Of a DNA stretch of 64,000 bases, positions 25,426-33,930 are shown in pieces (the first letter of the stretch is position 1; every line of letters starts with the position of its first letter). The stretch spans positions 186,001-250,000 of the forward strand of contig CAWHFM010000005.1 of NCBI GenBank assembly GCA_963828505.1. Reading direction: 5' to 3'. Position numbers and translations under genes: made by a program. The notes under the pieces were generated by a model. The model saw only the letters and a program-made list of their open reading frames with translations. It was not told where the DNA came from and did not search any database. The DNA is from Bog-473 sp963828505. GTDB lineage: Bacteria; Actinomycetota; Acidimicrobiia; Acidimicrobiales; RAAP-2.

Positions 25426-26713
25426 CTACGGCCGTCCGGCCCCGACGAAGCCGTCGCCCAGGCGGAGCCCGGTGAGCCAGACGCTCGCGCCGGTGTAGGG
25501 CGCCTCGATCATCGTGCCGGGGCCGACGTACATGGCGACGTGCTCGTCGCCACCCGGCCCGTAGAAGAGGAGATCGCCGGGTTCGAGGTCACTGATCGGC
25601 ACGGGCGTCGAGTCGGCCATCTGGGCGCCCGAGTAGTGCGGCAGCGGGACGCCGACCTGGCCCCAGGACCAGGCGGTGAGGCCCGAGCAGTCGAAGCCCG
25701 GGTCGGCCGAACCCCGTGGTGACTCGCCCCCCCAGACGTAGGGCACGCCGATTTGGCTCTCGGCCGCTTGGACGGCGCCCAAGCCCGCCAGAGGAGGTCG
25801 GGGGCGGCGCCGGGGTGCCCGAGCCCGAAGGCGCACCCGAGCCTGCGCCCGAGTTCCCCGTCGTGGACGAGGTGGACGAGGTCGAGGCGGTGGAGGACGT
25901 CGACGTGGTCTGCTGGGCGGCGGTGCGGGCGGATGCAGCCTGCGCGGCCGCGGCTTGGGTGGCGGCGGCCTGGGCGGCGGCGATCTTGGCCTCGGCGGCG
26001 CGAGCCGCCGCGGCGGCCTCAGCCTCCTGCTGCTGCTTGACCAGGGTGGCGATCTGACCCTGCTCCTGGTTCAGCGCGGCCTGCTGCTGTTGCTGCACCT
26101 GTTGGTTCTGCGCGATGGCCTGCTGCTCCTGGGCCACCTGGGCCTGCGCCCGGGACTGCTCGCCCTGGAGTTGGCTCACCTGCGCGTTGAGGGAGTTCTC
26201 CGCGGTGTGGAGGTTGTCGACGGCGAGGTTGATGTTGCCCTCGGCGATCTGGTTGTACTCGGTCTGGGCGCCGAGCGTGCTCTCGTTGCCGCTGAAGATC
26301 GGGTTCGAGGTCGACGCCGTGCCGTCCGTGATGTAGTTGGCCACGGCAGCCTTGGCCAGCGTCGCCTTGTCGTGGCCCACCTGCTTGCGGTCCGTGGCGA
26401 TGGTGGCCTGGGTGGTGGCGATGCTCGTGTCGATCTGGGACAGGCTGGTGCGGGCCTCGTCGTACTGCTGCCCGAGGAGCGACATCTCGTTCTGGTCCTG
26501 GCTCAGCTGGGCCTCGATGGCCGCCGCCTTGGCCCGGGCGTCGGAGATGGCGTCGGCGCCCGCGGAGCGCGCCAGGAAAGGCACGATGCCCGAGCACACG
26601 GTGACGACAGTCAACGCGGGCAACCCCACCCGCCGGAGCAGACTTGCGCTCCTTGGCGACCGAGGCGTGGAGTGGCTTTTGGCTCGCTCTACGTCTGTCA
26701 CGATGGCCGACAT
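25426..26713 (-). CDS. NlpC/P60 peptidoglycan hydrolase with coiled coil, frameshifted as sequenced
   Basis: The N-terminal frame from ATG 26713 gives a signal anchor (LPALTVVTVCSGIVPFLA), a long Gln/Ala-rich coiled coil (about 55-255) and a Ser/Thr/Pro linker. The C-terminal frame carries an NlpC/P60 domain with the catalytic Cys in DCSGLTAWSW and His in DEHVAMYVG. They join only if one base is skipped near a five-G run at 25800-25804. Apart from that the protein has the RipA/PcsB layout, in which the coiled coil keeps a septal endopeptidase in check. A sequencing indel is the simplest cause. A structured leader precedes the gene. Confidence 0.8.
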
Positions 26714-27024
26714 TCTTATCGAGGCCTTCTCGACCGTTCAAACAGTTCCGATGTGAAAACGGGTGTTTCCGGTAGTACCCATGGTATGAAGATGCTGTTC
26801 AGAGATCCAAATAGAGAAATTTGCTCTATCGTGTGAACAGGCGTTCACGAGTAAATAGGGGTGCGGGAGTTCTTGTCGGTCAGCCATAGGCGGGATGCCC
26901 GAATTTGCCAGCAATGACCCCCCTCGCGGGGGATACCCGGCGCTGACCGCCTGACCTGGGTCGGGGCCGACGCGGCCCCTCCGTCGACTCCAGGGGACGC
27001 AAGGCCGTTTGTTACCCTTGGCCC
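26714..27024. promoter_or_regulatory. Divergent control region between the NlpC/P60 and Mcl genes
   Basis: This 311-bp gap contains the structured leader described separately (26811-26949, minus strand) and, on the plus strand, TACCCT ending 6 nt before the Mcl start. The segment 26735-26870 is clearly richer in A and T than its surroundings. Confidence 0.6.
26811..26949 (-). ncRNA. Candidate structured leader RNA (possible riboswitch) of the NlpC/P60 gene
   Basis: On the minus strand an 8-bp closing helix (CGGTCAGC with GCTGACCG, 26949-26942 and 26884-26877) encloses two stems: CCCCC-GCGA-GGGGG, capped by a GNRA tetraloop, and CGGG-CAT-CCCG. Downstream follow two more perfect hairpins, GTGAAC/GTTCAC (26848-26833) and ATAGAG/CTCTAT (26829-26811). 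The GNRA loop exists only on this strand, the one leading to the hydrolase. In actinobacteria c-di-AMP (ydaO) riboswitches often precede NlpC/P60 genes, but I could not match the ydaO consensus convincingly. Confidence 0.5.
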
Positions 27025-27969
27025 ATGTCCGCACGCTCACGCGACCTGCCGCGCCGTTCCTGCCTCTCGACCCCCGGTTCCAACGAGAAGTTCCTGGCCA
27101 AGGCGCCAACGGTCCCTGCTGACATGACCTTCCTCGACCTCGAGGACGCGGTGGCGCCCCTCGAGAAGGAGAGCGCGCGACCCAAGGTCGTCGACGCCGT
27201 GAAGAACCTGCCCTGGGACGACCGGGTCCTCTGCGTGCGGATCAACGCGTGGGACACCGAATGGACCTACGGCGACGTGATCGAGGTGGTGGGCAATGCC
27301 GGTGAGCGGCTGGACGAGGTCATGCTGCCCAAAGTCCAGTCGGCGGCCGAGGTGATCGCGCTGGACCTGCTGCTGACCCAGGTCGAGAAGAAGGCGGGCC
27401 TCCCGGTCGGCCACGTGGGGATCGAGGCCCAGATCGAGACGGCGCGTGGCCTGATCAACGTGGACGAGATCTGCGCCGCCTCGCCGCGGCTCGAGACGAT
27501 CATCTTCGGCCCGGCCGACTTCGCGGCCAGCATCGAGATGCCGGTGCTCACCGGAGGGGTCGACGTCCCCGACTACCCGGGCGACCATTTCCACTACGTG
27601 TTCAGCCGCATCCTCATGGCGGGCCGGGCCAACGGGCTTCAGGTGATCGACGGCCCGTTCCTCAAGGTGCGCGAGCTCGACTCGCTCCGGCGCTATTCCA
27701 TGCGCTCGCGGATGCTCGGCTACGACGGCAAGTGGGCGCTCACGCCCGACCAGGTGACGGTGCTCAACGAGGTGTACTCGCCGACCCAGGAGCAGTTCGA
27801 CCACGCCTTCGACCTGCTCGAGGCCTACCGCAAGGCCACCGAGGAGGACCGGAAGGGCGCGGTCATGTTCGGCGACGAGATGATCGACGAAGCCAGCCGA
27901 AAAATGGCGATCAAGTTCGTCAGCCGCGGCGAGCGCGCCGGCCTCACCCGCAGCGCCGAGGGCGAGTAG
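27025..27969 (+). CDS. HpcH/HpaI-type CoA-ester lyase, probable malyl-/beta-methylmalyl-CoA lyase
   Basis: The 314-aa protein belongs to the CitE-like TIM-barrel lyases: PRRSCLSTPGSNEKFLAKA at the start, FLDLEDAVAPLEK with metal-binding Asp, VGIEAQIETARGLIN with the metal-binding Glu, and FGPADFAASI. In the ethylmalonyl-CoA pathway such enzymes cleave beta-methylmalyl-CoA to glyoxylate and propionyl-CoA and also handle malyl-CoA. The Mcd- and Mch-like genes nearby support this. TACCCT ends 6 nt before the ATG, pointing to a leaderless message. Confidence 0.85.
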   Translation: MSARSRDLPRRSCLSTPGSNEKFLAKAPTVPADMTFLDLEDAVAPLEKESARPKVVDAVKNLPWDDRVLCVRINAWDTEWTYGDVIEVVGNAGERLDEVMLPKVQSAAEVIALDLLLTQVEKKAGLPVGHVGIEAQIETARGLINVDEICAASPRLETIIFGPADFAASIEMPVLTGGVDVPDYPGDHFHYVFSRILMAGRANGLQVIDGPFLKVRELDSLRRYSMRSRMLGYDGKWALTPDQVTVLNEVYSPTQEQFDHAFDLLEAYRKATEEDRKGAVMFGDEMIDEASRKMAIKFVSRGERAGLTRSAEGE

Positions 27970-27982
27970 TCCGGGGTCCGCC

Positions 27983-29587
27983 TCAGCCCACCAGCCGGCG
28001 GGCGATGACCTTGAGCGCGAGCGTCTCGTCGGCGCCCTCGAAGATGGAGAGCACACGGGCGTCGACGAAGTAACGGCTCACCGGGAACTCCTCGGCGTAG
28101 CCCATGCCGCCGTGGATCTGCATGGCTTCCCGCGTCACCCACTCGGCCGCCCGGCAGACGTAGGCCTTGACCATCGAAGCCTCGAGCGCGCCCTCGCCGC
28201 GAGCCATGAGCCGGGCCACGTGGTACGCGCTCTGCCGGGTGGCGGCGATGAGCACGTTCATCCGCCCGAGCTTGGCCTGGGTCAGCTGGTACTCGCCGAT
28301 GGGTGCGCCGAAGACCTTGCGGTTCGCGGCGTAGGCCACGGCCGCCTCGTAGGCGGCCTGCATCACGCCGACAGCGCGGGCGGCCGTCTGGAGCCGCCCG
28401 TTCTCGAAGCCCTGCATCTGGAGGTAGAAGCCCCGGCCGAGCCCGTCCGCCCCACCCACCAGATTGGCCGCGGGCACGAACCAGTTCTCGAACGCGAGCT
28501 CGTAGGAGTGCATGCCGCGGTAGCCCAGGGTGTCGATGGGACGCCCCTCCAGGCGACCCCGCTCCAGCCCGGCCGGACGCTCCGCCCCGTCCTCCTGGGT
28601 GAAGACGAACCCGTGCCCGTCGCCGCGTGGCTTCTCCACGACGAACATCGAGAGGCCGCGGTGGGCCAGGCTGCGGTCGGGATCGGTGCGCGCCAGCAGC
28701 ATCAAGACGTCGGCCCTCGCCGCGAAGGTGCACCATGTCTTGACGCCGTTGACCACCCAGCCACCCTCGACCGGCGTCGCCGACGTCACGATGCCCGCGA
28801 CGTCCGAGCCGTAGTCGGGCTCGGTCACTGCCACGGCGGCCAGCGTCTCGGCCGACGCCAGACGCGGCAGCCAGTACTTCTTCTGCTCTTCCGTGCCGCC
28901 GTGCACGAGGGCGCGGGTCAGGATCTCGGGCCGGGTGATCAGCGAACCGCCGACGCCGAGCGAGCCCCAGCTCAGCTCCTCGGTCGCGACGACCATGCCC
29001 ATGGAGTCGCTCTCGCCGCCCGAGGCGAAGCCGCCGTATTCCTCGGGCACCGACAAGCCGAACCCGCCCAGTTCGGCCAGGCCCCGGATCACCTCCTCGG
29101 GGATGTCTTCGTTGGCCCGGTGCACGTGCTCGGCATGGGGTCGCACCTTGTCCTCGGCGAAGCGGTGGAAGGTCTCGCGCACGAGCTCGAAGTCGTCCCC
29201 CAGATGGCGCGGCGCGTCGACGGTGGCCAGCGCGGCGATGACCGACGGGTCGCGCTGGGCGGCGACGAATACCGCGGCCGGCGCGTCCCAACCCCGTTCC
29301 GTGCCCCAAAGAGCCTCGCGACCCGCCACCTTGCCGGCCAGGTCGGCCAGCACGTCTGCGACGAACGCGGCGGCGATGCTGGCCTCGGTCTCGCCCTGCC
29401 GGCCGTACTCGAGCGCGGCCCGCGCCGTGGCGACCGCCGCGGCGGCATGGGCCAGGTCGTAGGCCACGACCTGGTTGGCGTCAACCCCGCCGCGCTCGCG
29501 CACGGCGGCGCACGCCCGCGCCACCAGGTCGTCGGCCACGTCGAGCGCGCCGGCGGCGCCGTCGAGCATGTCGGGTGTCGCCGTCAC
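27983..29587 (-). CDS. Acyl-CoA dehydrogenase, probable (2S)-methylsuccinyl-CoA dehydrogenase
   Basis: The 534-aa protein is an acyl-CoA dehydrogenase with an extra N-terminal helical domain of about 140 residues, the size and layout of methylsuccinyl-CoA dehydrogenase of the ethylmalonyl-CoA pathway. The FAD/substrate block is VTEPDYGSDVAGI, the catalytic Glu lies in FEGADETLA, and IHGGMGYAEEFPVSRYFVDAR is intact. TAGGGT ends 8 nt before the GTG, so the message is probably leaderless. It converges on the Mcl-like gene. The specific substrate is inferred from length and neighbours; another long-chain or branched-chain substrate is possible. Confidence 0.82.
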   Translation of the reverse strand: MTATPDMLDGAAGALDVADDLVARACAAVRERGGVDANQVVAYDLAHAAAAVATARAALEYGRQGETEASIAAAFVADVLADLAGKVAGREALWGTERGWDAPAAVFVAAQRDPSVIAALATVDAPRHLGDDFELVRETFHRFAEDKVRPHAEHVHRANEDIPEEVIRGLAELGGFGLSVPEEYGGFASGGESDSMGMVVATEELSWGSLGVGGSLITRPEILTRALVHGGTEEQKKYWLPRLASAETLAAVAVTEPDYGSDVAGIVTSATPVEGGWVVNGVKTWCTFAARADVLMLLARTDPDRSLAHRGLSMFVVEKPRGDGHGFVFTQEDGAERPAGLERGRLEGRPIDTLGYRGMHSYELAFENWFVPAANLVGGADGLGRGFYLQMQGFENGRLQTAARAVGVMQAAYEAAVAYAANRKVFGAPIGEYQLTQAKLGRMNVLIAATRQSAYHVARLMARGEGALEASMVKAYVCRAAEWVTREAMQIHGGMGYAEEFPVSRYFVDARVLSIFEGADETLALKVIARRLVG

Positions 29588-29637
29588 GGGGTGCGACCCT
29601 ACCGGCTCGCCCGGACCGGTCCCGTGGCCAGGGATGC

Positions 29638-30281
29638 TCAGGTGCGGCGCCCGATGACGGTCACCAGGGGCGGCAGGACGACAGGGTCGTCGTCGGGATC
29701 GACGCCGGTCAGAGACTCGAGGTAGCGCGCCACGGGCCCTGGGCCCACGCCCGCGGGCGCCTCGGCCCAGGCGTCGACCACCTCGAGCCCGGCGCGCTGC
29801 ACCAGGGCGGGCAGCAGGGCGCCGACGTCGGGGTGACGGGCCTCCGGCATGGAGAGCGGCAACCCGCCGACGCGGCCCGAAGTCGTGACGGGCTCCTGGG
29901 CCACCACCCAGCCGCCCGTCCCGCACGGCCGCGGCCATGGCGCCGACGACCACGACCGGGTCGCGCACGTGCATGAGGAGGAAGCGGCAGAACGCCAGGT
30001 CCACCTGCTCGGGCAGGGCCAGGTCCTCGCCGGCCTGGGTGAGGGCGATCACCTGGGCGTGGCGCCGCGGCGCGAGCCACCTCGTCGCGCGCCAACGGGT
30101 CGCTGTCCACGGCGTAGACACGGCCGTCCCGGCCGACCATTTCGGCCAGCGCGACCGACACGTCGCCCCCGCCCGCGCCGACGTCGACGCAACGCCAGCC
30201 GGCGCCCAGGCCGAGTCGTTCGAGGGCGGTGGCCAACGGACGGCGGTAGACGTCGTCGCGCAAGCCGATGAGCTCACTCAC
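29638..30281 (-). pseudogene. SAM-dependent methyltransferase with two frameshifts
   Basis: Three reading frames together make one methyltransferase. The first, from GTG 30281, has CVDVGAGGGDVSVALAE (motif I) and VYAVDSDPLARDE. After a shift near 30060-30072 the second frame gives VDLAFCRFLLMHVRDP. After another shift near 29918-29925 the third gives GWVVAQEPVTTSG and runs to the stop at 29638. Both shifts lie in GC-rich runs. Two breaks in one gene suit either decay or poor local sequence; neighbouring genes with similar breaks favour the latter. Confidence 0.7.
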
Positions 30282-30355
30282 GGTTGCGGGTCCGCGTGCT
30301 CCATGAGACCGAACTCTACGGGCTGGCCCGCGTCGGACCACTAGTCTCCTGGGCC

Positions 30356-30790
30356 GTGAACGTGACGATGTTGCTGTGCGATGCCGCGCAGGTGTCCGAC
30401 GGCAAGCTTTTCATCCTGGGTGGGGGTTGGAGCATGACCGGCCCGGACCCCGTGCCCTCGGCGGTGGCGCTCAAGATCGACGTGGACTGGCACGAGGCCG
30501 GGATGTCGCATCACTGGGAGCTGTTCCTCGAGGACGCGGACGGTCGGCCGGTGATGATGGAGACGGCGGAGGGGACCCAGCCCGTCGAGGTGCGGGGCGA
30601 GTTCTCGGTGAGCCAACCTCCCGGCATCCCCGAGGGCTCGCCCATCGACGTCGCCCTGGCCGTCAACCTCGGTCCCATCCCGCTGGCGCCCGGGACCCGG
30701 TTCGCCTGGAGGCTGACCATCGACGGAGAGTCGCTGCCGGGTGCGTCGCTCGGTTTCACCACCCGCCCGCGCCCGGAGGAAGAGGCGTGA
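30356..30790 (+). CDS. Conserved actinobacterial protein (DUF6941-like)
   Basis: The 144-aa protein opens MNVTMLLCDAAQVSDGKLF and contains the block LGGGWSMTGPDP, a pattern I recall from small actinobacterial proteins of unknown function (DUF6941). It looks like a single beta-rich domain with a PGTRFAWRLTIDG end. TAGTCT ends 8 nt before the GTG. Its TGA overlaps the start of the MaoC gene as GTGA, so the two are coupled. Confidence 0.75.
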   Translation: MNVTMLLCDAAQVSDGKLFILGGGWSMTGPDPVPSAVALKIDVDWHEAGMSHHWELFLEDADGRPVMMETAEGTQPVEVRGEFSVSQPPGIPEGSPIDVALAVNLGPIPLAPGTRFAWRLTIDGESLPGASLGFTTRPRPEEEA

Positions 30791-31299
30791 CCGTGTACGA
30801 CCGGCCGTTCGGCCGCTACCTCGAGGACTTCGTCCCGGGCGACATCTACAAGCACTGGCCCGGCAAGACGATCACCGAGTACGACGATCACCTCTTCTGC
30901 ATGATCACGATGAACCACCACCCGCTGCACACCAACGCGTGGTTCGCCGAGCACGAGACCGTGCAGGGCAAGAACGTCGTCGTCGGGAACCTGGTCTACT
31001 CGCTCGCGCTGGGCATGAGCGTCCCCGACGTGAGCGGTTCGTGCATCGCCAACCTCGAGGTGGAGTCGCTGTTGCACCGCTCACCCACCTTCCACGGCGA
31101 CACCATCTACGCCGAGACGCGGGTGCTCGACGCCACCGCCTCCAAGTCGCGCGACGACCGCGGCATCGTGGCGGTCGAGACCAAGGCCTTCAACCAGCGC
31201 GGCGAAGAGGTGTGCTACTTCCGGCGCAAGCTCATGGTCTGGAAGGCCGCCCACGCACCGGCGCGGCAGCGGCCCTACGGCGACGACGTCTGGGACTGA
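30787..31299 (+). CDS. MaoC-family dehydratase, probable mesaconyl-CoA hydratase
   Basis: The 170-aa single-hotdog protein has an N-terminal FGRYLEDFVPGDIYKHWPG and the segment TMNHHPLHTNAWFAE. From memory it agrees closely with MaoC proteins coded beside crotonyl-CoA carboxylase/reductase in streptomycetes, which hydrate mesaconyl-C1-CoA in the ethylmalonyl-CoA pathway. It is translationally coupled to the preceding small gene. Mcd- and Mcl-like genes within 4 kb supply the neighbouring steps. The role is inferred. Confidence 0.83.
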   Translation: MTVYDRPFGRYLEDFVPGDIYKHWPGKTITEYDDHLFCMITMNHHPLHTNAWFAEHETVQGKNVVVGNLVYSLALGMSVPDVSGSCIANLEVESLLHRSPTFHGDTIYAETRVLDATASKSRDDRGIVAVETKAFNQRGEEVCYFRRKLMVWKAAHAPARQRPYGDDVWD

Positions 31300-31336
31300 G
31301 CCGTCCGCGGACCGGACCGTCCGCTTCCGGCGCCGC

Positions 31337-32176
31337 ATGCTGGAGTGGGGCGGGTCGCATCGCCGGGACCTGCCGTGGCGTCGCACCCGCGACCCCTGGG
31401 CCGTGCTGGTCTCCGAGGTGATGCTCCAGCAGACACAAGTGGCGCGCGTCGTGCCCCATTACGAGCGGTTCCTCGCTGCGTTCCCGACGCCGGCCGCGTG
31501 CGCGCGGGCCGGAGCAGCCGCGGTCGTGCGGCAGTGGTCCGGGCTCGGGTACAACCGCCGCGCCCTGTCCTTGCACCGCGCCGCGGTGGCGTTGGTCGAC
31601 CAGCACGCCGGGGCCGTCCCGCACGACGAGGCCGCGCTGCGCCGCCTCCCCGGCGTCGGTGCCTACACGGCGCGGGCCGTCCGGTCGTTCGCCTTCGGCG
31701 ACGACGTGGCGGCCGTCGACACCAATGCAGTGCGCGTGCTGTCCCGCTGCGTCTCCGGAACGCCGCTCGGCGCCGCCGCCGCGGCGCGCCTCGGCGACCG
31801 CCTCGTCCCGCCGGGTGAGTCCTGGGAGTTCAACCAGGCCGTGTTCGATCTCGGCGCAACGGTCTGCACCGGGTCCCGCCCGCGCTGTGACTCCTGTCCG
31901 CTCCGGCGCCAATGTCTCTGGCGCCGTGCCGGCCACCCCGAGCCCGACCCGTGGCGGGCCCGGCCGGGAGCGAGGGCCCAGGGCACCTTCGCCGGGTCCG
32001 AACGCCAGGGCCGGGGACGCCTGCTGCACGCGCTGCGCCAGGGAGCGGTCGCTCGGGAAGGGCTCGCCGAGGCGTGCGGTTGGCCGGACGACGCGGCGCG
32101 CGCCGACCGCACGGCGGCGGCACTCGTGGCCGAAGGGTTCGCGCGTTGGTCACGGGGACGCTTACGGCTGGGCTGA
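31337..32176 (+). CDS. mutY: A/G-specific adenine glycosylase (MutY), short form
   Basis: MutY removes adenine mispaired with 8-oxoguanine. The 279-aa protein has catalytic E27 (SEVMLQQTQ) and D128 (AAVDTNAVRV), the helix-hairpin-helix LPGVGAYTARAV, and the [4Fe-4S] cysteines C177, C184, C187 and C193 in C-X6-C-X2-C-X5-C spacing. The NUDIX-like C-terminal domain that reads 8-oxoguanine in longer homologues is missing, as in several actinobacterial MutYs. No earlier in-frame start exists close by. Confidence 0.92.
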   Translation: MLEWGGSHRRDLPWRRTRDPWAVLVSEVMLQQTQVARVVPHYERFLAAFPTPAACARAGAAAVVRQWSGLGYNRRALSLHRAAVALVDQHAGAVPHDEAALRRLPGVGAYTARAVRSFAFGDDVAAVDTNAVRVLSRCVSGTPLGAAAAARLGDRLVPPGESWEFNQAVFDLGATVCTGSRPRCDSCPLRRQCLWRRAGHPEPDPWRARPGARAQGTFAGSERQGRGRLLHALRQGAVAREGLAEACGWPDDAARADRTAAALVAEGFARWSRGRLRLG

Positions 32177-32192
32177 CGGACTGGGGGGCCCG

Positions 32193-33930
32193 TCAGGAGC
32201 TGATCTCGAAGTCACTGAATTTCATGACCCCGAGCCAGTCGCGCGTCTCCTTCACCATGGTGGAGGCAGCCTCGGTCGCGAGACGCTGCACGTCCGGGAG
32301 CCGCACGGCGCGAACCATCAGCTCCTCCAGGCGGCGCAGCTGGCGCGCCATGGAGCGGTGCACCGTGCTCGATCGCTGGTACTGGCGGTGCGCAGCGATG
32401 CCGGCCACGGCCGAGCCGAACGCCGGAAGTGCGATGGAAGCTGCCACGACCCACTCCCCGGTCGCTGAGTGCTCGCCGAGATTGAGCAAGTGCACGGTCG
32501 CCACGAGGAACGTCAAGGCGAACAGCGCCATCGACAGGCCGGTGAGGCGTCGGGCGCGTCGGCCGTGCTTCCCCGCTTGGCCGCTGTGGTACTCAATCTG
32601 GGGTTCGATCCACATGGAGACGAGGAAGTCGCGGATGGACGCGCCCCGCGCCGGCACATCCACCCGGGGTCGAGCGCTCCACACGAACCCGTGTGCCCGC
32701 TCCATCCAGACTTCTGTCGGGTCTTCTTCGCCGGGCACCCGCACTCGGGCTCGTGCCATGCGCCCAGCCCGGCCGCCTTGAGGAACAGAGCCGAGCGGAA
32801 CCGTTCGGCCAGAAAACGCGAGGTCAGCCACCGTCGGTTCAGCCGGAGATGTCGACCGAGGTAGACAACAGCGAGGACCAGGATCAGCAGGACCATCTCG
32901 ATGGCGATCAGCCTGCCGTGCCTCCGCCACAGCTGGGAGACCGCCGCGACCACGAGAACGGCGAGAGCCGCGGCCACGAACTCGATCGTGACGAGCCCGT
33001 AGTACCAGCGCTGGTAGGCACGGGCTGTGCGGTCGGCGCGGACGTAGTAGGGCAGGATCCACGCCGCCAGGTCGTCGAGACCGAGGGAGTTCAGATCAGC
33101 CAGGGGAAGCCTGTTGCGCTCATCGGCGACGGCGCGGGCGAAACGCTCGTCGCGGAGGTCTCGAAGGCCGAGCGCCGTCCGGTTGTAGTGCTCGAGCTCC
33201 CGTTGGCTCGCCCGAGTGACTTCGAACGGGCGAAGGCCGTCGCCTTCGATCGCGTTCTGTGACCGCAAGGAGGTGCGGTCGACGCCGCAGACCGAGAAGA
33301 TCCCGGTGGGAACGTCCGTCTCGCCGAGGTCCACCTCGAGCGGACCGCCTCTGGTAGGGATGGCGACCACCGGCACTCTGCGCTTGAGCGCGTAGGCCAC
33401 GATCTCGGCGGTCCCGCCTCGTCCAGCGGCCGGCTTCCCGTCCCAGACGGCCAAGAGGACATCGCATTCGTCCACAACGGTGCGGCCTGCCCGCTCGTAC
33501 GAAGCGTTCCGACTCTCGGCGTCCCATGCTGGTCGGCATCCGCGACCTCGGCCTCGGGCGCACGGACCGACGTCGCACTCGCCAGCAGCGCGTCGAACTC
33601 GCCGTGGGACCGCTCCGTCACGAAATCCTTGGCGTACTCGTGGGCCACCAGCGGAAGCTCCACCTCCAGTGTCCCTCCCTCGGTGGCGAGTACCGCGTCG
33701 GCCACAATACGGTCTGCGCCCTCGGCGATCGACGAGAGCGCGACGAAGGTCATGGGTGTGTCTCGGTCGGAGGCGAACGGTCCGCTGACGATGTGCCCGA
33801 GGGCGGCGTCGACCTGCGATGCAACCTGTTCCGGCCTGTCCAAAACGCGGTGACCGGTCACCCCGACCCGCAAGGCGAAGGGGATGCAACCGAGCCTGGT
33901 CCATTCGGCGACTGCGTTCTCAGGAGCCAT
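32193..33930 (-). CDS. SLOG-SLATT-type membrane effector candidate, frameshifted as sequenced
   Basis: From ATG 33930 the first frame gives a SLOG-like nucleotide-binding start (LRVGVTGHRVL, then ALSSIAEGADRIVADAV and PLVAHEYAKDFV). After a shift near 33519-33541 the second frame continues with DVLLAVWDGKPAAG, a linker and two membrane helices (about 33020-32840). After a shift near 32750-32775 the third frame holds two more helices and the end, with IEPQIEYHSGQAGK and LRRLEELMVRAV, which resembles SLATT pore domains. Known SLOG-SLATT proteins are thought to open a pore on sensing a nucleotide signal. The start overlaps the TIR-WD40 gene by 11 bases. The last part could be a separate ORF from ATG 32760. 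Confidence 0.65.

Noticed and set aside
26811..26949. Firm call of a ydaO c-di-AMP riboswitch
   Set aside because: Gene context fits, but the conserved ydaO core could not be aligned by eye, so only an unclassified structured leader is claimed.
29709..30341. A 210-codon minus-strand frame as an intact methyltransferase
   Set aside because: Only its first third matches the family; the rest is frameshifted, so a broken gene was called.
32513..33904. The middle frame of the SLOG-SLATT gene as a complete separate protein
   Set aside because: Its ends read as out-of-frame Ser/Arg-rich sequence and the conserved start and finish lie in the other frames.
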